A DNA stretch of 28,147 bases from Ruminococcaceae bacterium UBA1404. GTDB lineage: Bacteria > Bacillota > Clostridia > Oscillospirales > Ruminococcaceae. This document shows, in pieces, positions 6,745 through 13,923 of the stretch. The position numbers and the translations under genes were made by a program. Positions within the stretch are counted from its first letter, which is position 1, and each line of letters opens with the position of its first letter. The notes beneath the pieces are model-generated. The model was not told the origin of the DNA. It saw nothing but the letters and a program-made list of their open reading frames with translations, and made no database searches. The stretch covers positions 53,060 through 81,206 of the forward strand of contig DBQC01000009.1 in the NCBI GenBank assembly GCA_002305075.1. Reading direction: 5' to 3'.

Positions 6745-7836
6745 TTACTCGGCGTCTAAATATCCTTTGGCTGCCAGGAATTCGGCCATAAGGACACCGC
6801 CGCCGGCAGCTCCCCGCAGCGTATTGTGGGAGAGGCAAACAAACTTATAATCGTACTGACTGTCCTCCCGCAGCCGACCGATAGAAACGGCCATACCACC
6901 TTCAAGGTCACGGTCTAGGCGGGTTTGCGGGCGATTGTCCTCGGTAAAGTAGTGAAGAAAACGGGTGGGGGAGTGGGGGAGTCCCAGCTTTGCCGACTCG
7001 CAGTCGTAGTTCTCCCAAGCCTCGAGAATCTGCTCTCGGGTGGGCTTATTTTCAAAGCGCACATATACGGCCGCCAGATGCCCGTCGCGCACCGGCACTC
7101 GAATGCACTGGGCTGAAATGTCGGGGGTTGTGGCGGGCACAATCTGGTCGCCCTCTATTTTGCCCCAAACCTTGAGGGGCTCCTGTTCGCTCTTGCGCTC
7201 CTCACCACCGATATAGGGGATCACATTATCGAGCATTTCGGGCCATGTTTCAAAGGTTTTGCCCGCCCCTGAAATGGCCTGATAGGTGCAGACCAGCACA
7301 TCTTTAAGCCCATATACCCGCAGCGGGTGGAGGGCCGGCACATAGGACTGGATGGAGCAGTTGGACTTAACGGCAATAAAGCCCCGTTTGGTGCCCAGCC
7401 GGCGGCGCTGAGCGGTTATCACCTCGGCGTGCTCGGGGTTTATCTCGGGGATTAGCATGGGAACATCGGGGGTGGCGCGGTGGGCGTCGTTGTTGCTCAT
7501 CACCGCCACCTCAGCCTTGGCGTAGCGCTCCTCCAAGGCACGAATCTCGTCTTTAGACATATCCACCGCCGAAAAGATCAAATCGACCTCTGAGACAATC
7601 CGGTCAAAGTCGGCCACAGCGTCTAATACGGTCATGTTCGCCACGGTGTCGGGCAGGGGGGTAGGCATAGCCCATCGGCTGCCCACGGCCTCTTTATAGC
7701 TCTTACCCGCCGAGCGCGCGGATGCGGCCAAAACGGTCAGTTTAAACCAAGGATGGTCGTGTAACAGCGAAACAAAGCGCTGCCCCACCATACCGGTAGC
7801 ACCTAATATGCCTACACGATAGCTATAGCTATTCAT
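6745..7836 (-). CDS. asd: Aspartate-semialdehyde dehydrogenase (archaeal/fungal-type)
   Basis: About 363 residues. Asd reduces aspartyl phosphate to aspartate semialdehyde, the branch point to lysine, threonine and methionine. The N-terminus has the NADP-binding motif GATGMVGQ. The catalytic Cys is in VKSNCSIQSY (about 160) and the active-site His in VPVRDGHLA (about 253). The sequence is of the subfamily also found in archaea and fungi rather than the E. coli/Bacillus Asd type. Three ATG codons occur in a row (7842, 7839, 7836); AGGAGG is only one base before the first, so the third, seven bases away, is the best start. It is the first gene of asd-dapA-dapB. Confidence 0.95.
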   Translation of the reverse strand: MNSYSYRVGILGATGMVGQRFVSLLHDHPWFKLTVLAASARSAGKSYKEAVGSRWAMPTPLPDTVANMTVLDAVADFDRIVSEVDLIFSAVDMSKDEIRALEERYAKAEVAVMSNNDAHRATPDVPMLIPEINPEHAEVITAQRRRLGTKRGFIAVKSNCSIQSYVPALHPLRVYGLKDVLVCTYQAISGAGKTFETWPEMLDNVIPYIGGEERKSEQEPLKVWGKIEGDQIVPATTPDISAQCIRVPVRDGHLAAVYVRFENKPTREQILEAWENYDCESAKLGLPHSPTRFLHYFTEDNRPQTRLDRDLEGGMAVSIGRLREDSQYDYKFVCLSHNTLRGAAGGGVLMAEFLAAKGYLDAE

Positions 7837-7875
7837 CATCATTCCTCCTAAAAGCTCTCAGGCTGGCCCTTTGCT

Positions 7876-7894
7876 AAAAAACGGTTGAAAACCG
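7876..7894 (-). terminator. Possible attenuator hairpin in the asd leader
   Basis: On the minus strand CGGTT, a 3-base loop and AACCG are followed by TTTTTT, within the roughly 110-base leader between the promoter (7958-7986) and asd. The stem is short (5-6 bp), so termination would be weak. No lysine-riboswitch core was recognised here. Confidence 0.4.
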
Positions 7895-7957
7895 GCGGAT
7901 ATTAAACTATAATAGTTGGGTTGATAAGGCCGATGCCGACTTTGAATATTAAATTTT

Positions 7958-7986
7958 ATAATAGCACTCGGCCCATTATATGTCAA
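7958..7986 (-). promoter_or_regulatory. Promoter of asd-dapA-dapB
   Basis: Minus strand TTGACA (7986-7981), 17-base spacer, TATTAT (7963-7958). This is a near-consensus sigma-A promoter leading into asd. Confidence 0.8.
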
Positions 7987-8019
7987 ACAAAATAGTGTGT
8001 GTGCGAAAGGGAAATGCGC

Positions 8020-9048
8020 GTGCAGAAATCCGACTTCTATTTTAATCTGCCCGAGGGCGCTATCGCACAGACTCCGTCTGAGCCCCGAGATCACGCCCGG
8101 ATGATGGTCTGCCGCCGAAACGAGGGTGTCATCGCCCATCGCCGCTTTTTGGATATCACCGACTATCTAACCCCCGGCGATCTCTTGGTGCTCAACGACT
8201 CTAAGGTGCTGCCGGCCCGCCTGTTAGGCCGTAAAGAGCCGGGGGGCGCTGCCATCGAGCTGCTGCTGCTCGAGCAAAAGGACCGAGACATCTGGGAGGT
8301 GCTAACCCGGCCGGGCAGAAAGGCCAAGCAGGGGGCACGCTTTAGCTTTGGCGAGGATCTGCTATCCGCCGAGGTCTTAGACAGCTTGCCCGGCGGCAAT
8401 CGGCTGGTGCGCTTTAGTTATTCGGGCGACTTCTTTTCGGTGCTTGATAAAGTGGGCCAGATGCCGCTGCCTCATTATATCACCCAATCACTAAAGGACA
8501 AAAACAGCTACCAAACCGTTTATGCCCACCAGCCGGGCTCGGCGGCGGCACCCACGGCGGGGCTCCACTTTACCTACGGGTTGTTAGACAAAATCCGAGC
8601 CATGGGCGTAGAGGTGGCGTTCGTCACTTTGCATGTGGGACTGGGAACCTTTCGCCCTGTAAAGGTAAACGACATTACACGCCACCATATGCACAGCGAG
8701 CACTATCATTTGCCCCAGTCTGTGGCCGATGCGGTTAACCGTACCAAGGCGGCCGGCAAGCGTGTGTTCGCGGTGGGCACCACAAGCTGCCGCACGCTGG
8801 AGACCCTAGGCCGCATGGGATTGCCTCTTACCGCAGCCGACGGCTACACCGACATCTTTATCTATCCCGGCTACGACTTTAAGGTGGTGGACGGACTTAT
8901 CACCAACTTCCACCTACCCGAGAGCAGCCTGATTATGATGGTGAGCGCCTTTATGGGCCACACGCAGACCATGGCGGCCTACGAAACGGCCATCCAAAAT
9001 GGCTACCGGTTTTATTCCTTTGGCGACGCTATGCTCATACTTCCCTGA
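8020..9048 (+). CDS. queA: S-adenosylmethionine:tRNA ribosyltransferase-isomerase
   Basis: 342 residues. QueA transfers the ribosyl part of SAM to 7-aminomethyl-7-deazaguanine in tRNA, giving epoxyqueuosine. The start SDFYFNLPEGAIAQTP is typical. Other conserved blocks are DLLVLNDSKVLPARLLGRK, HYITQSLKD, GSAAAPTAGLHFT, FVTLHVGLGTFRPV and the end region GLITNFHLPESSL. The GTG at 8020 is chosen because AAAGGG lies 8 bases upstream and the product then aligns with normal QueA starts; the in-frame ATG at 8014 would leave only two bases. It heads queA-tgt with 14 bases between the genes. Confidence 0.96.
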   Translation: MQKSDFYFNLPEGAIAQTPSEPRDHARMMVCRRNEGVIAHRRFLDITDYLTPGDLLVLNDSKVLPARLLGRKEPGGAAIELLLLEQKDRDIWEVLTRPGRKAKQGARFSFGEDLLSAEVLDSLPGGNRLVRFSYSGDFFSVLDKVGQMPLPHYITQSLKDKNSYQTVYAHQPGSAAAPTAGLHFTYGLLDKIRAMGVEVAFVTLHVGLGTFRPVKVNDITRHHMHSEHYHLPQSVADAVNRTKAAGKRVFAVGTTSCRTLETLGRMGLPLTAADGYTDIFIYPGYDFKVVDGLITNFHLPESSLIMMVSAFMGHTQTMAAYETAIQNGYRFYSFGDAMLILP

Positions 9049-9062
9049 CAAAAGGAGCCTTT

Positions 9063-10196
9063 ATGTATACCCTTATTAAAACCGAGGGGCTGGCCCGCCG
9101 AGGGCGGTTTGACACCGTTCACGGCCGCTTTGAGACGCCGGCCTTTATGAATGTTGCAACGGCCGCAGCCATTAAGGGCGGGGTGATGGCCTCCGAGCTA
9201 CCCGACCTAGGCTGCCAAGTCATGCTGTCCAATACCTATCATCTGCATTTGCGACCCGGCGAGCAGGTGGTGCGGGAGTTGGGCGGACTGGGTGCCTTTG
9301 CGGGCTGGAACGGCCCTACCCTTACCGACAGCGGGGGCTTTCAGGTATTTTCCCTCGCCGGGCTGCGCACCATCAAAGAGCAGGGGGTGACCTTTGCTTC
9401 CCATCTCGACGGCCGGCGCATCTTCATGGGCCCGGAGGAAAGTATGCGCATTCAGTCGGCACTGGGTTCCACCATCGCCATGGTTTTTGATGAATGTGTG
9501 GCCAACCCCGCCACCTACGAATACACCGCCGCCTCGGTAGAGCGCACCACCCGCTGGACCCGCCGCTGTATCGCCGAGATGCGGCGTCTCAACCAAAGCG
9601 GTGAGGCTCTAAACCCCCATCAACTGCTGTTTGGCATCAATCAAGGCTCCATCTTTGCCGATTTGCGGGTGCGCCATATGCAAACCCTCGCCGAACTGGA
9701 TATGGATGGCTACGCCATAGGTGGGCTGGCGGTGGGGGAGAGCGCCGAGGAGATGTACGCCGTGCTTGATGTGGTTGAGCCCCATATGCCAAAGGACAAA
9801 ATCCGTTATCTCATGGGGGTGGGCACGCCGGCCAATCTGCTGGAGGCAGTTTATAGGGGCGTGGATTTGTTCGACTGTGTCATGCCCAGTCGCAACGCCC
9901 GCCACGGCCACTTATTCACCCATCAGGGCATTCGTAACCTGCATAACGCCAAGTATCAGCGGGACAGCGCCCCCATAGAAGAGGGCTGTAGCTGTCCGGC
10001 CTGCAAACAGGGGCTCTCTCGTGCCTATATCCGCCACCTGCTCAAAGCCGGGGAAATATTGGGTATGCGGCTGGCGGTTATGCACAACCTGACCTTTTAT
10101 AATCACTTTATGGCCGAAATACGCACAGCGCTGGATAACGGCGACTTTGCAAGCTTCCGCCGGACCATGCTGCCCATGGTTTCTCGGCGCATATAG
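9063..10196 (+). CDS. tgt: tRNA-guanine transglycosylase
   Basis: 377 residues, a TIM barrel that exchanges guanine 34 of tRNAs with GUN anticodons for preQ1. Recognised features: LTDSGGFQVFSL with Asp 89, FDECVANPA (142-150), the nucleophile Asp 271 in DLFDCVMPSRNARHGHLFT, and the zinc site Cys 309, Cys 311, Cys 314 and His 341. The substrate-pocket motif usually written GIVQGG reads GINQGS here (191-196). An AGGAG-type site lies just upstream of the ATG at 9063. It follows queA closely, so both steps of queuosine insertion are co-expressed. The preQ1 synthesis genes are not in the window. Confidence 0.96.
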   Translation: MYTLIKTEGLARRGRFDTVHGRFETPAFMNVATAAAIKGGVMASELPDLGCQVMLSNTYHLHLRPGEQVVRELGGLGAFAGWNGPTLTDSGGFQVFSLAGLRTIKEQGVTFASHLDGRRIFMGPEESMRIQSALGSTIAMVFDECVANPATYEYTAASVERTTRWTRRCIAEMRRLNQSGEALNPHQLLFGINQGSIFADLRVRHMQTLAELDMDGYAIGGLAVGESAEEMYAVLDVVEPHMPKDKIRYLMGVGTPANLLEAVYRGVDLFDCVMPSRNARHGHLFTHQGIRNLHNAKYQRDSAPIEEGCSCPACKQGLSRAYIRHLLKAGEILGMRLAVMHNLTFYNHFMAEIRTALDNGDFASFRRTMLPMVSRRI

Positions 10197-10206
10197 AAAT
10201 ATCGGC

Positions 10207-10235
10207 TTGTAATCATCGGCATTTTTAGGTATACT
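10207..10235 (+). promoter_or_regulatory. Promoter upstream of yajC
   Basis: TTGTAA (10207-10212), 17-base spacer, TATACT (10230-10235), starting ten bases after the tgt stop. It would give yajC and the next gene expression independent of queA-tgt. Confidence 0.65.
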
Positions 10236-10271
10236 TGTCCTTGCTTGCACAATACAGGAGGTGCCCTTACT

Positions 10272-10577
10272 ATGACAGTTACCAGCTTTACATCGCTATC
10301 CCTTCTCAGCACACAGGGTGGCGCAAACACCATGATGATGACCCTTGCGCTGCTTGCCATGGTCTATTTCTTCTTTATGCGACCCCAGCAGAGCAGGGAC
10401 AAAAAAATCAACCAGATGCGCGCCAACCTGGAGGTTGGAGACGAGGTTATCACCAAGGGGGGCATCATCGGTCGCGTCTGCTCCATCCGTGAGGACACGC
10501 TGGTCATCGAGACTGCCTCGGACCGCACTCGTATCCGCATTGCCCGCTGGGCTGTGGAGGAGCGCACCGACAACTAA
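10272..10577 (+). CDS. yajC: Sec translocon accessory protein YajC
   Basis: 101 residues. One N-terminal membrane helix (about 16-35, MMMTLALLAMVYFFFMRPQQ) ends in the typical YFFFMRPQ motif. A cytoplasmic domain follows with KKINQMRANLEVGDEVITKG and GIIGRV, the standard YajC signature. YajC associates with SecDF near the translocon. The ATG at 10272 has AGGAGG ten bases upstream; the longer frame lacks a site. The position after tgt matches Bacillus subtilis (yrbF). No secD or secF gene follows in this window. Confidence 0.94.
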   Translation: MTVTSFTSLSLLSTQGGANTMMMTLALLAMVYFFFMRPQQSRDKKINQMRANLEVGDEVITKGGIIGRVCSIREDTLVIETASDRTRIRIARWAVEERTDN

Positions 10578-10657
10578 GCCCAGCAAAATGGGCATATCGG
10601 CGTGTACATGCTTCATATCCTATAGCAAAGCCCTCTAACTTTGATATAGGAGCGTGC

Positions 10658-11092
10658 GTGTGCGTGAAAAACAAGCATTCTTCCGCCAGGAGCCGCGCCG
10701 GAGATACGGTGGTTAGGCTGCCCTCTGCCCTGAGACCCATTTTGTACGCCTTGCTCTGCGGCATCGTGGTCTTTGCGAGCATTCTCATGCTCTTTGCCCT
10801 TATTATGAGTATGCAGGATGTGCCCACTATGCTGTTTGGCCCCATGAGCGTGTCGGCCATTCTGCTCGGCTGCATGGCTGCCGGCCTTGTACAGGGCCGA
10901 TTTATGCGAGCCAGTGGCCTTGTAAACGGCCTGATGATGGGTGGGCTGCTTTATGCGCTAATTTTTGCACTCTCTCTCGGTATGGGAGAGCCAGTGGGGT
11001 TGGCAGCGCTATTTAAGTGGATCATAGCGCTGCTGTCCGGTGCCATCGGCGGCATTGTAGGAGTCAACCTGCGCAGTCGCCGCCGAAAATAG
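10658..11092 (+). CDS. TIGR04086/YrzE-type membrane protein
   Basis: 144 residues with four predicted membrane helices (about 26-50, 60-78, 88-108 and 114-136), small-residue-rich like other TIGR04086 family members. A basic N-terminus (KNKHSSARSRAG) and basic C-terminus (LRSRRRK) suggest both ends are in the cytoplasm. The family has no established function, but in Bacilli and Clostridia it lies next to yajC, as here. GTG 10658 is the best start (AGGAG 5 bases upstream). GTG 10664 is an alternative, 11 bases from the same site. Confidence 0.8.
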   Translation: MCVKNKHSSARSRAGDTVVRLPSALRPILYALLCGIVVFASILMLFALIMSMQDVPTMLFGPMSVSAILLGCMAAGLVQGRFMRASGLVNGLMMGGLLYALIFALSLGMGEPVGLAALFKWIIALLSGAIGGIVGVNLRSRRRK

Positions 11093-11095
11093 CCG

Positions 11096-11124
11096 TTGAA
11101 ACCCCTGCCCGGCCGTGCTATAAT
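11096..11124 (+). promoter_or_regulatory. Strong promoter of the SCIFF operon
   Basis: TTGAAA (11096-11101), 17-base spacer ending in TGC, TATAAT (11119-11124). It is a near-consensus extended -10 promoter about 78 bases before the SCIFF start. Confidence 0.85.
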
Positions 11125-11201
11125 GGTACGCAAAGGGCTCACCAACCGGAAATGGCGCTGCCCCTTTTCCGGTAATTAGACGACGACAGAGGAGAAAAGA
11201 T

Positions 11202-11348
11202 ATGAAGTACATCAAGACCATCAACACGCCCAACCTCAAAGAGAGCGCCGTTAAGGGCGGTTGCGGCGAGTGCCAGGCTTCCTGCCAGTCGGCCTGCAAG
11301 ACCTCTTGCACCGTGGCCAACCAGAAGTGCGAACGCAAAGTAAAGTAA
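11202..11348 (+). CDS. scfA: SCIFF ribosomal peptide precursor (six cysteines in forty-five)
   Basis: 48 residues: a leader beginning MKYIKTINTPNLKESAVKGG, then Cys 21, 24, 28, 32, 36 and 43 in the spaced pattern of the SCIFF family, with a basic tail. SCIFF peptides occur nearly throughout the Clostridia and are modified by a partner radical SAM enzyme that makes a thioether bridge; the final role is not established. GGAG lies 9 bases before the ATG. The maturase follows 70 bases downstream, behind a hairpin terminator. The pairing with the next gene makes the identification secure. Confidence 0.95.
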   Translation: MKYIKTINTPNLKESAVKGGCGECQASCQSACKTSCTVANQKCERKVK

Positions 11349-11370
11349 CACAAGCCGCGGTCTACCGCAA

Positions 11371-11400
11371 AAGGGGCAGCCTGCTGCCCCTTATATTTTT
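11371..11400 (+). terminator. Terminator between SCIFF peptide and maturase
   Basis: AAGGGGCAG (11371-11379), 4-base loop, CTGCCCCTT (11384-11392), then ATATTTTT. Partial read-through would give much more peptide message than maturase message. Confidence 0.82.
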
Positions 11401-11418
11401 GTATAAAGGAAACTGCCC

Positions 11419-12801
11419 ATGATACATAAATTTGCCCAAAACAACACCCATATTGTGCTGGATGTAAACAGCGGGGCCGTTCATCTGGTGGACAAGCTGA
11501 TTTACGATCTGCTCGACTATGTCACCGAGCCCCCCACCGACGCCATCTGCCCGGAGAGCATCCTAAAGGCCCTGTCTGACCAGTATAAGCCTGAGGCTCT
11601 ACAGGAGGCTTATGCCGAGCTCCACACCCTCTATAGCATGGGACATCTGTTTTCGCCGGACGACTACGGCCAATTTTCTTCGCTGATGGCCGTGTCTCCG
11701 ATAAAAGCCCTTTGCCTGCATGTGGCCCACGACTGTAATATGCGCTGCGAATACTGCTTTGCCGGTAAAGGCGATTACAGCGGCCAGCGCATGATTATGC
11801 CTCCTCATGTGGCAAAGTCCGCCATAGACTACCTAGTTGCCCATTCTGGCAATCGCCACAACCTAGAGGTGGACTTTTTTGGCGGCGAGCCGCTGATGAA
11901 CTTCGAGGTGGTAAAAGAGACCATCGCCTACGCTCGTTCTCTCGAGCAGGTGCATGACAAGTCTTTTCGCTTTACAATCACCACCAACGGACTGTTACTC
12001 ACCGACGATAAAATAGACTTTATCAACCGGGAAATGTATAATGTGGTGCTCTCCATTGACGGTCGGGCCGACACCAACGACCGGGTGCGCCGTCTGGCCT
12101 CAGGGCAGGGCAGCTGCCACGACCGCATTTTGCCCGGCTTTAAAAAGCTGGTAGCCGCCAGGGGAGAGGGCCAATACTATGTACGCGGCACCTTTACCCG
12201 GTATAACCTCGACTTTATGGAGGATGTGCTGCATCTTTACCGGCAGGGCTTTGACCAAATTTCAGTGGAGCCGGTTGTGGCTGACCCCGCCATGCCCTAT
12301 GCCCTCACCGAGGCCGACATTCCGACGATTTCTGCCGAGTACGAGCGCCTTGCCGAGGAGCTTCTGCGCCGGGAGCGGGAAGGGGAGTGGTTTAACTTCT
12401 TCCATTTTATGATGGATCTTGAGCAAGGCCCCTGCGCCATCAAACGGCTGCGGGGTTGTGGTTGCGGCAACGAGTATGTGGCTGTAACCCCGGACGGCGA
12501 GGTCTATCCCTGCCACCAGTTTGTGGGGCATCCTCAGTGGCGAATGGGGGATGTGGCAACCGGGGAGATTGACCTTAAAATAAAGGCCGACTTTGCGGCG
12601 GCAACCGTTTACGGTAAACCCCAATGCCGGGACTGCTGGGCCAAATTCTATTGCAGCGGTGGCTGTAACGCTAATAGCTATATATATAATGGCGACATTG
12701 CCCAGCCCCACAAAATGTCCTGTGAACTTGAGAAAAAACGCCTCGAGTGCGCCCTGTATATCAAGGCTGCCGGGGCCATGGAGGAGGAAGTAACCCTATG
12801 A
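11419..12801 (+). CDS. scfB: SCIFF maturase, thioether-forming radical SAM/SPASM enzyme
   Basis: 460 residues. The N-terminal part (about 1-85, MIHKFAQNNTHIVLDVNSGA onward) resembles the PqqD-like peptide recognition element. The radical SAM domain has Cys 106, 110 and 113 (CNMRCEYC) for the [4Fe-4S] cluster and the SAM-contact motif GGEP (155-158). The C-terminal SPASM region carries many cysteines (339, 347, 349, 365, 403, 406, 412, 416, 435) that hold two auxiliary clusters, including CRDCWAKFYCSGGC. The enzyme uses SAM radicals to link a SCIFF cysteine to a backbone carbon. AAAGGA lies 9-10 bases before the ATG. The stop overlaps the proC start in ATGA (12798-12801). Confidence 0.96.
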   Translation: MIHKFAQNNTHIVLDVNSGAVHLVDKLIYDLLDYVTEPPTDAICPESILKALSDQYKPEALQEAYAELHTLYSMGHLFSPDDYGQFSSLMAVSPIKALCLHVAHDCNMRCEYCFAGKGDYSGQRMIMPPHVAKSAIDYLVAHSGNRHNLEVDFFGGEPLMNFEVVKETIAYARSLEQVHDKSFRFTITTNGLLLTDDKIDFINREMYNVVLSIDGRADTNDRVRRLASGQGSCHDRILPGFKKLVAARGEGQYYVRGTFTRYNLDFMEDVLHLYRQGFDQISVEPVVADPAMPYALTEADIPTISAEYERLAEELLRREREGEWFNFFHFMMDLEQGPCAIKRLRGCGCGNEYVAVTPDGEVYPCHQFVGHPQWRMGDVATGEIDLKIKADFAAATVYGKPQCRDCWAKFYCSGGCNANSYIYNGDIAQPHKMSCELEKKRLECALYIKAAGAMEEEVTL

Positions 12802-13598
12802 GCAAACTTGGTGTTATTGGATTTGGCAACATGGCCTCGGCCATTGTGGGGGGCATTTTGCAGGCAGGCATCCTCACGCCTGCCGATCTGACCCTCTATG
12901 ATTTAGACGCAGACAAAACGCTGCCCCTACAGAAAAAAGGTGCCCGTCTAGCGGACAGCGCCGCCCAGGTGGCCGAGAGCAGCGAATATGTTTTGCTGGC
13001 TGTAAAGCCCCAAAACTTTCCGGAGCTACTGCCTTTGCTGCGTCCGGCGGCCCAAAACGGTCGGGTGTTTATCTCCATTGCGGCCGGCATCTCGGCGGAT
13101 AATATCCGGGCTGTGCTGGGCGAGGATGCCAAAATTATCACGGTGATGCCCAATACCCCCATCTTGGCGGGCTTCGGTACCGCTGCGCTGAGCTACGGCC
13201 CGCCCACTACGCCCGAGGAGTTTGCCTTTGTGCTTCAACTCTTTAAGGCGGCAGGCGAGGCCTGCGAAATTCCCCAGAGCTTGATGAACGAGGTCATCCC
13301 CCTCAACGGCTCCAGCCCGGCCTTTATCTATTACATCGCCAAGGTTTTTGTAGACGAGGCAGAAAAGCTGGGCTTTGACCGGCATACCGCTAATCGCCTG
13401 TTCTGTACGAGCTTGATCGGTTCGGCCCACATGATGTTGGATATGGGTATGGACCACCAGCCGCTGATCGACATGGTGTGCTCCAAGGGTGGCACCACCA
13501 TTGCAGGACTAGAGGCCATGCAACAGGCCGGGCTTGCCGAGGCGCTTCGGGCGGGCATCAGCGCCTGCATCCGCCGGGCTTACGAGCTGGGGGAGTAG
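12798..13598 (+). CDS. proC: Pyrroline-5-carboxylate reductase
   Basis: 266 residues. ProC makes the last step of proline synthesis. The Rossmann motif IGFGNMASAIVGG follows the start MSKLGV. Other family blocks are AVKPQNF, SIAAGIS, VMPNTP (a hallmark), and the C-terminal dimer domain with NGSSPAFIYY and VCSKGGTTIAGLEAM. The ATG at 12798 overlaps the maturase stop by four bases, with AGGAGG in the end of that gene about 10 bases upstream; a longer frame starting at 12747 reads through the maturase and is rejected. Coupling to the SCIFF maturase is probably positional rather than functional. Confidence 0.95.
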   Translation: MSKLGVIGFGNMASAIVGGILQAGILTPADLTLYDLDADKTLPLQKKGARLADSAAQVAESSEYVLLAVKPQNFPELLPLLRPAAQNGRVFISIAAGISADNIRAVLGEDAKIITVMPNTPILAGFGTAALSYGPPTTPEEFAFVLQLFKAAGEACEIPQSLMNEVIPLNGSSPAFIYYIAKVFVDEAEKLGFDRHTANRLFCTSLIGSAHMMLDMGMDHQPLIDMVCSKGGTTIAGLEAMQQAGLAEALRAGISACIRRAYELGE

Positions 13599-13645
13599 AG
13601 GCATTTTAGCCTTTTTAGGCCTCTTTACATATCTTAGGTAAAGGG

Positions 13646-13834
13646 GTGACGGCCGTGCTTAAATGGTCTCCCGGCAGCGAGCTTGTGCTTGTGGCTGCCG
13701 TTATTGCCATCATGCTTGCAAGCGACTTAAATGCTGACGAGACCAATATGTTGGCCAATTTGTTTGACGCTATTGGCGATAATCTTGCGCTTATTGCAAC
13801 CAAAAAAGAACAATGGAACATGGATACAAAATAG
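13646..13834 (+). CDS. Small conserved-looking membrane-associated protein
   Basis: 62 residues from GTG 13646. A hydrophobic helix (about 12-25, ELVLVAAVIAIMLAS) precedes an amphipathic segment MLANLFDAIGDNLALIATKK. I recall similar short proteins with an LFxAIGDxLALIA segment in Clostridia, but no function. It has a weak site (AGGTAAAGG) before the GTG. It follows proC by 47 bases and is closed by a strong terminator, so it is likely the last gene of the SCIFF-proC transcript. Confidence 0.65.
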   Translation: MTAVLKWSPGSELVLVAAVIAIMLASDLNADETNMLANLFDAIGDNLALIATKKEQWNMDTK

Positions 13835-13873
13835 AATATGAGGCTGCGTCAAGTCGCAGCCTCATATTTTTTT
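13835..13873 (+). terminator. Strong terminator of the SCIFF-proC operon
   Basis: Perfect 14-bp stem: AATATGAGGCTGCG (13835-13848), 6-base loop, CGCAGCCTCATATT (13855-13868), followed by TTTTT. It begins right after the TAG of the 62-residue gene. Confidence 0.92.
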
Positions 13874-13890
13874 CGCTTTGTGCATACCCT
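13862..13890 (+). promoter_or_regulatory. Sigma-E-like sporulation promoter of spoIIM
   Basis: TCATATT (13862-13868), 14-base spacer, CATACCCT (13883-13890), close to the Bacillus sigma-E pattern (KMATATT, 14-15 bases, CATACANT). It lies 33 bases before the spoIIM start, and spoIIM is sigma-E controlled in Bacillus. The -35 element is the 3' arm of the preceding terminator. Confidence 0.6.
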
Positions 13891-13923
13891 TAGACAAAGA
13901 CTGATAAAGGGTGTGTCACCGCC

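Noticed and set aside
7843..8019. Lysine riboswitch before asd
   Set aside because: The space is too short for the full L-box and its core motifs were not found on the minus strand.
12747..12797. Upstream extension of proC inside the maturase gene
   Set aside because: The extra residues do not resemble ProC and the ATGA overlap at 12798 is a standard coupled start.
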